NCBI GenBank assembly: GCA_026874595.1
Contig: CM049315.1
Coordinates: forward strand, 63,795,389 to 63,859,388
Source of the DNA: Sipunculus nudus
Taxonomy: Eukaryota; Annelida; Sipuncula; Golfingiida; Sipunculidae
Direction: 5' to 3'
Length of the DNA stretch: 64,000 bases
Below, one piece after another: positions 25,559-36,884 of this stretch; position 1 is the stretch's first letter; each line of letters opens with the position of its first letter. The notes beneath the pieces were generated by a model. It saw only the letters and a list, made by a program, of their open reading frames with translations. It had not been told where the DNA came from and ran no database searches. A program made the position numbers and the translations under genes.

Positions 25559-26184
25559 GCGTAATATAAGATCGTGTTTGTGCAAAAATGACCGATTTAA
25601 ACTGCAAAAGAAGAGTTTAAGAAGCTTCAATAGGCCACTTCAAACCAGTTACAAAGATCTTTTTTGCCGAAATCGACTCGAATTTTGCGTTATAATAGAT
25701 CATGATTTGTGCAGAAATGGCCAGTTTAAACTGCGAAAGAAGCGTTTCAGAAACTTCATTAGGCGACTTAAAACCCGTTACAAAAGTCGTTTTCGCCGCA
25801 GTCAGCTCGGTTTTCGAGTACTACAAGATCGTGAGTTGTGCAAAAATGGCCGTTTAAATTGCAAATGAAGCGTTTTAATAGCTTCATCAGGCCATTTAAA
25901 ACAAGTTACAAACGTCGTTTTTGCCGAAATCAGCAAGGTTTTCGCTTAATACAAGATCGCAGATTTAAATTGCAAAAGAATCAATTCAGGAGCTTTATTA
26001 GGCCATTTAGAACCAGATACCAACGTCTTTTTCGCCGAAATCAGATCGGTTTTTGCGTAATACAAGACCGTGTTTTGTGCAAAGATGACCGATTTCAACT
26101 GCCAAGGAAGCCTTTTAGAAGCTTCATCAGGCCATTAAGAACCAGTTAGCAACGTCGTTTTTGCTGAAATCAGCTCGATTTTTT
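25559..26184 (+). repeat. Cassette variant lacking g, copy 3
   Basis: Same 17-bp-deleted h monomer near 25945. A private change CGACTCGAATTTTGCG is seen near 25676. Its i monomer (CAACTGCCAAGG) is the left boundary of the 2,317-bp duplication. Confidence 0.85.
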
Positions 26185-28362
26185 GCGTAATACAAAATCG
26201 TGTGTTGTGCAAAGATGACCGATTTAAACTGCTAAAGAAGCGTTTTAGAAGCTTCATCAGGCCATTAAGAACCAGTTAGAAACGTCTTTTACGCCGAAAT
26301 CAGCTCGTTTTTTTCGTAATACAAGATCGTGATTTGTGCAGAAACGGCTGATTTAAACTGCGATAGAAGCGTTTTAATAGCTTCATTAGGCCATTTAGAA
26401 ATTGGTAAAAACGTCGCTCTTGCAGAAATCAGATCGGTTTTCGCGTAATACAACATCGTGTTGTGCAAAATAGAAGATTAAAATTGCAAAAGAAGCAATT
26501 CAGAAGCTCCATTAGGCCATTTAGAACCGGGTACAAACATCGATCTCGCCGAAATCAGCTAGGTTTTTGGCTAATTCAGGAACGTGTGTTGTGCAAAAAT
26601 TACAGATTTCAATTGCAAAAGAAGCAATTCAGAAGCTTCATTAGGCCGTTTAGAATCAGATACAAACGTCTGTTACGACGAAATCAGCTCGGTTTTTTCG
26701 TAATACAAGATCGTGATTTGTGCAGAAACGGCTGAAATAAACTGCGATAGAAGCGTTTAAATAGCTTTATTAGGCCATTTAGAAATTGTTAAAAACGTCG
26801 CTTTTGCTGAAATCAGATCGGTTTTCGCGTAATACAACATCGTGTTGTGCAAAATAGAAGATTAAAATTGCAAAAGAAGCAATTCAGAAGCTCCATTAGG
26901 CCATTTAGAACCGGGTACAAACATCGATCTCGCCGAAATCAGCTAGGTTTTTGGCTAATTCAGCAACGTGTGTTGTGCAAAAATTACAGATTTCAATTGC
27001 AAAAGAAGCAATTCAGAAGCTTCATTAGGCCGTTTAGAATCAGATACAAACGTCTTTTACGACGAAATCAGCTCGGTTTTTTCGTAATACAAGATCGTGA
27101 TTTGTGCAGAAACGGCTAATATAAACTGCGATAGAAGCGTTTAAATAGCTTCATTATGCCATTTAGAAATTGTTAAAAACGTCGCTTTTGCTGAAATCAG
27201 ATCGGTTTTCGCTTAGTACAAGATCGTGTTGTGCAAAAGAGAAGATTAAAATCGCAAAAGAAGCAATTCAGAAGCTCCATTAGGCCATTTAGAACCGGGT
27301 ACAAACATCGATCTCGCCGAAATCAGCTAGGTTTTTCCCTAATTCATGATCGTGTGTTGTGCAAAAATTGCAGATTTAAATTGCAAAAGAAGCAATTCAG
27401 AAACTTTATTAGGCCGTTTAGAATCAGATACAAACGTCTTTTACGCCGAAATCAGCTCGGTTTTTGCGTAATACAAGATCGTGTTTTGTGCAAAGATGAC
27501 CGATTCAAACTGCAAAAGAAGCGTTTTAAAAGCTTCATCAGGCCATTAAGAACCAGTTAGCAACGTCGTTTTTGCTGAAATCAGTTCGGTTTTTTTTGCG
27601 TAATTCAAAATCGTCTGTTGTGCAAAGATGACCGATTTAAACTGCTAAAGAAGCGTTTTAGAAGCTTCATCAGGCAACTAAGAAGTTAGAAACGTCTTTT
27701 TTGCTAAAATCAGCTCGATTTTTTAGCGTAATATAAGATGGTGTTTGTCCAAAGATGACCGATTTAAACTGCAAAAGAAGAGTTTAAGAAGCTTCAATAG
27801 GCCACTTAAAACCAGTTACAAAGATCTTTTTTGCCGAAATCGACTCGGTTTTTGCGTTATAATAGATCATGATCCGTGCAAAAATGGTCAGTTTAAACTG
27901 CGAAAGAAGCGTTTCAGAAACTTCATTAGGCGACTTAAAACCCGTTACAATCGTCGTTTTCGTCGCAATCAGCTCGGTTTTCGCGTACTACAAGATCGTG
28001 TGTTGTGCAAAAATGGCCGTTCAAATTGCAAATGAAGCGTTTTAATAGCTTCATCAGGCCATTTAAAACAAGTTACAAACGTCGTTTTTGCCGAAATCAG
28101 CTCGGTTTTCGCTTTAAACAAGATCGTGTCTTGTGCAATGATCACCGATTTAAACTGTGAAAGAAGCGTTTTAGAAGCTTCATCAGGCCATTAAGAACCA
28201 GTTAGAAACGTCGTTTTTGCGGAAATCAGCTCGATTTTTTTTTGCGTAATGCAAGATCGTGTTTGTGCAAATATTGCAGATTTAAATTGCAAAAGAATCA
28301 ATTCAGGAGCTTTATTAGGCGATTTAAAACCAGATACCAACGTCTTTTCCGCCGAAATCAGC
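26046..28362 (+). repeat. 2,317-bp tandem duplication, unit 1 (18 monomers)
   Basis: From an i monomer through two exact 384-bp trimers (26443, 26827), a d-type section and a full cassette. It recurs at +2,317. The b monomer at 26.96 kb carries AATTCAGCAACG and the a monomer at 27231 carries ATTAAAATCGC; both are also found at 1636-2040. Confidence 0.85.
26443..27210 (+). repeat. Two tandem a-b-c trimers, exactly 384 bp each
   Basis: Starts at 26443 and 26827, next unit at 27211. The first b monomer has CGTCTGTTACG, the second CGTCTTTTACG, and the c tails differ (TTAGGCC against TTATGCC). The order of the two trimers is therefore fixed and they act as a 768-bp dimer of trimers. Copies are at 28760-29527, 55518-56285 and 61437 onward. 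Confidence 0.85.
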
Positions 28363-28501
28363 TCGGTTTTTGCGTAATACAAGACCGTGTTTTGTGCAAA
28401 GATGACCGATTTAAACTGCCAAGGAAGCCTTTTAGAAGCTTCATCAGGCCATTAAGAACCAGTTAGCAACGTCGTTTTTGCTGAAATCAGCTCGATTTTT
28501 T
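27726..28501 (+). repeat. Cassette d'-e-f-g-h-i, copy at 27.7 kb
   Basis: Private variants: CCGTTCAAATTGC in f (also at 57.1, 60.1 and 63.0 kb), TTAGGCGATTT in h and CATTAAGAACC in i. Confidence 0.85.
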
Positions 28502-29901
28502 GCGTAATACAAAATCGTGTGTTGTGCAAAGATGACCGATTTAAACTGCTAAAGAAGCGTTTTAGAAGCTTCATCAGGCCATTAAGAACCAGTTAGAAAC
28601 GTCTTTTACGCCGAAATCAGCTCGTTTTTTTCGTAATACAAGATCGTGATTTGTGCAGAAACGGCTGATTTAAACTGCGATAGAAGCGTTTTAATAGCTT
28701 CATTAGGCCATTTAGAAATTGGTAAAAACGTCGCTCTTGCAGAAATCAGATCGGTTTTCGCGTAATACAACATCGTGTTGTGCAAAATAGAAGATTAAAA
28801 TTGCAAAAGAAGCAATTCAGAAGCTCCATTAGGCCATTTAGAACCGGGTACAAACATCGATCTCGCCGAAATCAGCTAGGTTTTTGGCTAATTCATGATC
28901 GTGTGTTGTGCAAAAATTACAGATTTCAATTGCAAAAGAAGCAATTCAGAAGCTTCATTAGGCCGTTTAGAATCAGATACAAACGTCTGTTACGACGAAA
29001 TCAGCTCGGTTTTTTCGTAATACAAGATCGTGATTTGTGCAGAAACGGCTGAAATAAACTGCGATAGAAGCGTTTAAATAGCTTCATTAGGCCATTTAGA
29101 AATTGTTAAAAACGTCGCTTTTGCTGAAATCAGATCGGTTTTCGCGTAATACAACATCGTGTTGTGCAAAATAGAAGATTAAAATTGCAAAAGAAGCAAT
29201 TCAGAAGCTCCATTAGGCCATTTAGAACCGGGTACAAACATCGATCTCGCCGAAATCAGCTAGGTTTTTGGCTAATTCAGGAACGTGTGTTGTGCAAAAA
29301 TTACAGATTTCAATTGCAAAAGAAGCAATTCAGAAGCTTCATTAGGCCGTTTAGAATCAGATACAAACGTCTTTTACGACGAAATCAGCTCGGTTTTTTC
29401 GTAATACAAGATCGTGATTTGTGCAGAAACGGCTAATATAAACTGCGATAGAAGCGTTTAAATAGCTTCATTATGCCATTTAGAAATTGTTAAAAACGTC
29501 GCTTTTGCTGAAATCAGATCGGTTTTCGCTTAGTACAAGATCGTGTTGTGCAAAAGAGAAGATTAAAATCGCAAAAGAAGCAATTCAGAAGCTCCATTAG
29601 GCCATTTAGAACCGGGTACAAACATCGATCTCGCCGAAATCAGCTAGGTTTTTCCCTAATTCATGATCGTGTGTTGTGCAAAAATTGCAGATTTAAATTG
29701 CAAAAGAAGCAATTCAGAAACTTTATTAGGCCGTTTAGAATCAGATACAAACGTCTTTTACGCCGAAATCAGCTCGGTTTTTGCGTAATACAAGATCGTG
29801 TTTTGTGCAAAGATGACCGTTTTAAACTGCGAAAGAAGCGTTTTAAAAGCTTCATCAGGCCATTAAGAACCAGTTAGCAACGTCGTTTTTGCTGAAATCA
29901 G
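28363..29901 (+). repeat. 2,317-bp tandem duplication, partial unit 2
   Basis: Copies 26046-27584, including trimers at 28760 and 29144. Homology stops at 29901, where CAGCTCGATTTTTTAGCG replaces CAGTTCGGTTTTTTTT. Private: TAATTCATGATCG in the first b monomer. Confidence 0.8.
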
Positions 29902-31642
29902 CTCGATTTTTTAGCGTAATATAAGATGGTGTTTGTCCAAAGATGACCGATTTAAACTGCAAAAGAAGCTATTCAGAAGCTCCATCAGGCCATTAAGAAC
30001 CTGGTACAAACATCGATCTCGCCTAAATCAGCTGGGTTTTTTGATTAATTCATGATCGTGTGTTGTGCAAAAATTGCAGATTTAAATTGCAAAAGAAGCA
30101 TTTCAGAAGCTTCATTAGGCCGTTTAGAACCAGATACAAACATCTTTTACGCCGAAATCAGCTCGGTTTTTGCGTAATACAAGATCGTGCTTTGTGCAAA
30201 GATGACCGATTTAAACTGCAAAAGAAGCGTTTAAGAAGCTTTTTCAGGCCATTAAGAATCAGTTAGGAACGTCGTTTTTGCTGAAATCAGCTCGGTTTTT
30301 TTTTTGCGTAATATAAGATCGTGTGTTGTGCAAAGATGATGATTTAAACTGCAAAAGAAGCGTTTGAGAAACTTCATTAGGCCATTTAGAACCAGTTACA
30401 AATGTCGTTTTTTTTGCCGAAATCAGCTCGGTTTTTCCGTAATATAGGATCCTCTTTTGTGCAAAATGGCCGATTTAAACTGCGATAAAAGCGTTTTAAT
30501 AGCTTCATTAGGCCATTTAGAAATTGGTAAAAACGTCGCTCTTGCGGAAATCAAATCGGTTTTCGCGTAATACAACATCGTGTTGTGCAAAATAGAAGAT
30601 TAAAATTGCAAAAGAAGCAATTCAGAAGCTCCATTAAGCCATTTAGAACCGGGTACAAACATCGATCTCGCCGAAATCAGCTAGGTTTTTGGCTAATTCA
30701 GGAACGTGTGTTGTGCAAAAATTACAGATTTCAATTGCAAAAGAAGCAATTCAGAAGCTTCATTAGGCCGTTTGGAATCAGATACAAACGTCTTTTACGA
30801 CGAAATCAGCTCGGTTTTTTCGTAATACAAGATCGTGATTTGTGCAGAAACGGCTAATATAAACTGCGATAGAAGCGTTTAAATAGCTTCATTATGCCAT
30901 TTAGAAATTGTTAAAAACGTCGCTTTTGCTGAAATCAGATCGGTTTTCGCTTAGTACAAGATCGTGTTGTGCAAAAGAGAAGATTAAAATTGCAAAAGAA
31001 GCAATTCAGAAGCTCCATTAGGCCATTTAGAACCGGGTAGAAACATCGATCTCGCCGAAATCAGCTAGGTTTTTCCCTAATTCATAATCGTGTGTTGTGC
31101 AAAAATTGCAGATTTAAATTGCAAAAGAAGCAATTCAGAAACTTTATTAGGCCGTTTAGAATCAGATACAAACGTCTTTTACGCCGAAATCAGCTCGGTT
31201 TTTGCGTAATACAAGATCGTGTTTTGTGCAAAGATGACCGATTTAAACTGCGAAAGAAGAGTTTTAAAAGCTTCATCAGGCCATTAAGAACCAGTTAGCA
31301 ACGTCGTTTTTGCTGAAATCAGTTCGGTTTTTTTTGCGTAATTTAAAATCGTCTGTTGTGCAAAGATGACCGATTTAAACTGCTAAGGAAGCGTTTTAGA
31401 AGCTTCATCAGGCCATTAAGAACCAGTTAGCAACGTCGTTTTTGCTGAAATCAGTTCGGTTTTTTTTGCGTAATTCAAAATCGTCTGTTGTGCAAAGATG
31501 ACCGATTTAAACTGCTAAAGAAGCGTTTTAGAAGCTTCATCAGGCAATTAAGAAGTTAGAAACGTCGTTTTTGCTAAAATCAGCTCGATTTTTTAGCGTA
31601 ATATAAGATGGTGTTTGTCCAAAGATGACCGATTTAAACTGC
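29831..31642 (+). repeat. 1,812-bp tandem duplication, unit 1 (14 monomers)
   Basis: From the GCGAAAGAAGCG of a d monomer to the equivalent point. It contains a j monomer (GGATCC at about 30447), a T10 run near 30296 and an a monomer with CCATTAAGCC. The crossover lies in AAAGATGACCGATTTAAACTG, shared by d and d' monomers. Confidence 0.85.
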
Positions 31643-33455
31643 GAAAGAAGCGTTTTAAAAGCTTCATCAGGCCATTAAGAACCAGTTAGCAACGTCGTTT
31701 TTGCTGAAATCAGCTCGATTTTTTAGCGTAATATAAGATGGTGTTTGTCCAAAGATGACCGATTTAAACTGCAAAAGTAGCTATTCAGAAGCTCCATCAG
31801 GCCATTAAGAACCTGGTACAAACATCGATCTCGCCTAAATCAGCTGGGTTTTTTGCCTAATTCATGATCGTGTGTTGTGCAAAAATTGCAGATTTAAATT
31901 GCAAAAGAAGCATTTCAGAAGCTTCATTAGGCCGTTTAGAACCAGATACAAACATCTTTTACGCCGAAATCAGCTCGGTTTTTGCGTAATACAAGATCGT
32001 GTTTTGTGCAAAGATGACCAATTTAAACTGCAAAAGAAGCGTTTAAGAAGCTTTTTCAGGCCATTAAGAATCAGTTAGGAACGTCGTTTTTGCTGAAATC
32101 AGCTCGGTTTTTTTTTTGCGTAATATAAGATCGTGTGTTGTGCAAAGATGATGATTTAAACTGCAAAAGAAGCGTTTGAGAAACTTCATTAGGCCATTTA
32201 GAACCAGTTACAAATGTCGTTTTTTTTGCCGAAATCAGCTCGGTTTTTCCGTAATATAGGATCCTCTTTTGTGCAAAATGGCCGATTTAAACTGCGATAG
32301 AAGCGTTTTAATAGCTTCATTAGGCCATTTAGAAATTGGTAAAAACGTCGCTCTTGCGGAAATCAAATCGGTTTTCGCGTAATACAACATCGTGTTGTGC
32401 AAAATAGAAGATTAAAATTGCAAAAGAAGCAATTCAGAAGCTCCATTAAGCCATTTAGAACCGGGCACAAACATCGATCTCGCCGAAATCAGCTAGGTTT
32501 TTGGCTAATTCAGGAACGTGTGTTGTGCAAAAATTACAGATTTCAATTGCAAAAGAAGCAATTCAGAAGCTTCATTAGGCCGTTTAGAATCAGATACAAA
32601 CGTCTTTTACGACGAAATCAGCTCGGTTTTTTCGTAATACAAGATCGTGATTTGTGCAGAAACGGCTAATATAAACTGCGATAGAAGCGTTTAAATAGCT
32701 TCATTATGCCATTTAGAAATTGTTAAAAACGTCGCTTTTGCTGAAATCAGATCGGTTTTCGCTTAGTACAAGATCGTGTTGTGCAAAAGAGAAGATTAAA
32801 ATTGCAAAAGAAGCAATTCAGAAGCTCCATTAGGCCATTTAGAACCGGGTAGAAACATCGATCTCGCCGAAATCAGCTAGGTTTTTCCCTAATTCATAAT
32901 CGTGTGTTGTGCAAAAATTGCAGATTTAAATTGCAAAAGAAGCAATTCAGAAACTTTATTAGGCCGTTTAGAATCAGATACAAACGTCTTTTACGCCGAA
33001 ATCAGCTCGGTTTTTGCGTAATACAAGATCGTGTTTTGTGCAAAGATGACCGATTTAAACTGCGAAAGAAGAGTTTTAAAAGCTTCATCAGGCCATTAAG
33101 AACCAGTTAGCAACGTCGTTTTTGCTAAAATCAGTTCGGTTTTTTTTGCGTAATTTAAAATCGTCTGTTGTGCAAAGATGACCGATTTAAACTGCTAAGG
33201 AAGCGTTTTAGAAGCTTCATCAGGCCATTAAGAACCAGTTAGCAACGTCGTTTTTGCTGAAATCAGTTCGTTTTTTTTTTGCGTAATTCAAAATCGTCTG
33301 TTGTGCAAAGATGACCGATTTAAACTGCTAAAGAAGCGTTTTAGAAGCTTCATCAGGCAATTAAGAAGTTAGAAACGTCGTTTTTGCTAAAATCAGCTCG
33401 ATTTTTTAGCGTAATATAAGATGGTGTTTGTCCAAAGATGACCGATTTAAACTGC
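31643..33455 (+). repeat. 1,812-bp tandem duplication, unit 2
   Basis: One base longer than unit 1 because of a T-run change near 33270. Private variants: ACCAATTTAAAC near 32018 and CCGGGCACAAAC near 32461; unit 1 has TTTTTTGATTAATTC near 30040. Confidence 0.85.
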
Positions 33456-34183
33456 AAAAGAAGAGTTTAAGAAGCTTCAATAGGCCACTTAAAACCAGTT
33501 ACAAAGATCTTTTTTGCCGAAATCGACTCGGTTTTTGCGTTATAATAGATCATGATCCGTGCAAAAATGGTCAGTTTAAACTGCGAAAGAAGCGTTTCAG
33601 AAACTTCATTAGGCGACTTAAAACCCGTTACAATCGTCGTTTTCGTCGCAATCAGCTCGGTTTTCGCGTACTACAAGATCGTGTGTTGTGCAAAAATGGC
33701 CGTTTAAATTGCAAATGAAGCGTTTTAATAGCTTCATCAGGCCATTTAAAACAAGTTACAAACGTCGTTTTTGCCGAAATCAGCTAGGTTTTCGCTTTAA
33801 ACAAGATCGTGTCTTGTGCAATGATCACCGATTTAAACTGTGAAAGAAGCGTTTTAGAAGCTTCATCAGGCCATTAAGAACCAGTTAGAAACGTCGTTTT
33901 TGCTGAAATCAGCTCGATTTTTTTTGCGTAATGCAAGATCGTGTTTGTGCAAATATTGCAGATTTAAATTGCAAAAGAATCAATTCAGGAGCTTTATTAG
34001 GCCATTTAAAACCAGATACCAACGTCTTTTCCGCCGAAATCAGCTCGGTTTTTGCGTAATACAAGACCGTGTTTTGTGCAAAGATGACCGATTTAAACTG
34101 CCAAGGAAGCCTTTTAGAAGCTTCATCAGGCCATCAAAAACCAGTTAGTAACGTCGTTTTTGCTGAAATCAGCTCGATTTTTT
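33409..34183 (+). repeat. Cassette d'-e-f-g-h-i, copy at 33.4 kb
   Basis: Offset 9,656 from the copy at 23753, so this stretch is a descendant of the super-HOR tail. Private: CAGCTAGGTTTTCGC at the end of f. Confidence 0.85.
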
Positions 34184-36369
34184 GCGTAATACAAGATAGT
34201 GTTTTGTGCAAAGATGACCGATTTAAACTGCTAAAGAAGCGTTTTAGAAGATTCATCAGGCCACTAAGAACCAGTTAGAAACCTCTTTTACGCCGAAATC
34301 AGCTCGTTTTTTTCGTAATACAAGATCGTGATTTGTGCAGAAACGGCTGATTTAAACTGCAATAGAAGCGTTTTAATAGCTTCATTAGGCCATTTAGAAA
34401 TTGGTAAAAACGTAGCTCTTGCTGAAATCCGATCGGTTTCGCGTAATACAACATCGTGTTGTGCAAAATAGAAGATTAAAATTGCAAAAGAAGCAATTCA
34501 GAAGCTCCATTAGGCCATTTAGAACCGGGTACAAACATCGATCTCGCCGAAATCAGATAGGTTTTTGGCTATTTCAGGAACGTGTGTTGTGCAAAATTAC
34601 AGATTTCAATTGCAAAAGAAGCAATTCAGAAGCTTCATTAGGCCGTTTAGAATCAGATACAAACGTCTTTTACGACGAAATCAGCTCGGTTTTTTCGTAA
34701 TACAAGATCGTGATTTGTGCAGAAACGGCTGATATAAACTGCGATAGAAGCGTTTAAATAGCTTCATTAGGCCATTTAGAAATTGTTAAAAACGTCGATT
34801 TTGCTGAAATCAGATCGGTTTGCGCGTAGTACAAGATCGTGTTGTGCAAAATAGAAGATTAAAATTGCAAAAGAAGCAATTCAGAAGCTCCATTAGGCCA
34901 TTTAGAACCTGGTACAAACATCGATCTCGCCTAAATCAGCTGGGTTTTTTGCCTAATTCATGATCGTGTGTTGTGCAAAAATTGCAGATTTAAATTGCAA
35001 AAGAAGCAATTCAGAAGCTTCATTAGGCCGTTTAGAACGAGATACAAACATCTTTTACGCCAAAATCAGCTCGGTTTTTGCGTAATACAAGATCGTGTTT
35101 TGTGCAAAGATGACCGATTTAAACTGCAAAAGAAGCTTTTAAGAAGCTTTATCAGGCCATTAAGAATCAGTTAGGAACGTCGTTTTTGCTGAAATCAGCT
35201 CGGTTTTTTTTTGCGTAATATAAGATCGTGTGTTGTGCAAAGATGATGATTTAAACTGCAAAAGAAGCGTTTGAGAAACTTCATTAGGCCATTTAGAACC
35301 AGTTACAAATGTCGTTTTTTTGCCGAAATCAGCTCGGTTTTTGCGTAATATAGGATCCTGTTTTGTGCAAAATGGCCGATTTAAACTGCGATAGAAGCGT
35401 TTTAATAGCTTTATTAGGCCATTTAGAAATTGGTTAAAACGTCGCTCTTGCGGAAATCAAATCGGTTTTCGCGTAATACAACATCGTGTTGTGCAAAATA
35501 GAAGATTAAAATTGCAAAAGAAGCAATTCAGAAGCTCCATTAGGCCATTTAGAACCGGGTACAAACATCGATCTCGCCGAAATCAGCTAGGTTTTTGGCT
35601 AATTCAGGAACGTGTGTTGTGCAAAAATTACAGATTTCAATTGCAAAAGAAGCAATTCAGAAGCTTCATTAGGCCGTTTAGAATCAGATACAAACGTCTT
35701 TTACGACGAAATCAGCTCGGTTTTTTCGTAATACAAGATCGTGATTTGTGCAGAAACGGCTAATATAAACTGCGATAGAAGCGTTTAAATAGCTTCATTA
35801 TGCCATTTAGAAATTGTTAAAAACGTCGCTTTTGCTGAAATCAGATCGGTTTTCGCTTAGTACAAGATCGTGTTGTGCAAAAGAGAAGATTAAAATTGCA
35901 AAAGAAGCAATTCAGAAGCTCCATTAGGCCATTTAGAACCGGGTACAAACATCGATCTCGCCGAAATCAGCTAGGTTTTTCCCTAATTCATGATCGTGTG
36001 TTGTGCAAAAATTGCAGATTTAAATTGCAAAAGAAGCAATTCAGAAACTTTATTAGGCCGTTTAGAATCAGATACAAACGTCTTTTACGCCGAAATCAGC
36101 TCGGTTTTTGCGTAATACAAGATCGTGTTTTGTGCAAAGATGACCGATTTAAACTGCGAAAGAAGCGTTTTAAAAGCTTCATCAGGCCATTAAGAACCAG
36201 TTAGCAACGTCGTTTTTGCTGAAATCAGTTCGGTTTTTTTTGTGTAATTCAAAATCGTCTGTTGTGCAAAGATGACCGATTTAAACTGCTAAAGAAGCGT
36301 TTTAGAAGCTTCATCAGGCAATTAAGAAGTTAGAAACGTCGTTTTTGCTAAAATCAGCTCGATTTTTTA
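34184..36369 (+). repeat. Mosaic section between cassettes (34.2-36.4 kb)
   Basis: It starts like 24528 onward (offset 9,656), including the short GATCGGTTTCGCG near 34433. At about 34.55 kb it switches to the order of 7.37-9.0 kb (offset about 27,183), marked by GATAGGTTTTTGGCTATTTC. It includes a j monomer (GGATCC near 35350) and an l monomer with CGCCAAAATCAG. No non-satellite sequence. Confidence 0.75.
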
Positions 36370-36884
36370 GCGTAATATAAGATGGTGTTTGTCCAAAGAT
36401 GACCGATTTAAACTGCAAAAGAAGAGTTTAAGAAGCTTCAATAGGCCACTTAAAACCAGTTACAAAGAACTTTTTTGCTGAAATCAACTCGGTTTTTGCG
36501 TTATAATAGATCATGATCCGTGCAAAAATGGTCAGTTTAAACTGCGAAAGAAGCGTTTCAGAAACTTCATTAGGCGACTTAAAACCCGTTACAATCGTCG
36601 TTTTCGTCGCAATCAGCTCGGTTTTCGCGTACTACAAGATCGTGTGTTGTGCAAAAATGGCCGTTTAAATTGCAAATGAAGCGTTTTAATAGCTTCATCA
36701 GGCCATTTAAAACAAGTTACAAACGTCGTTTTTGCCGAAATCAGCTCGGTTTTCGCTTTAAACAAGATCGTGTCTTGTGCAATGATCACCGATTTAAACT
36801 GTGAAAGAAGCGTTTTAGAAGCTTCATCAGGCCATTAAGAACCAGTTAGAAACGTCGTTTTTGCTGAAATCAGCTCGATTTTTT
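36370..36884 (+). repeat. Truncated cassette d'-e-f-g
   Basis: h and i are missing: g runs straight into a b-type monomer with GTGTATTGTGCAAAAATTAC. e has the private GAACTTTTTTGCTG before it. Confidence 0.8.
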
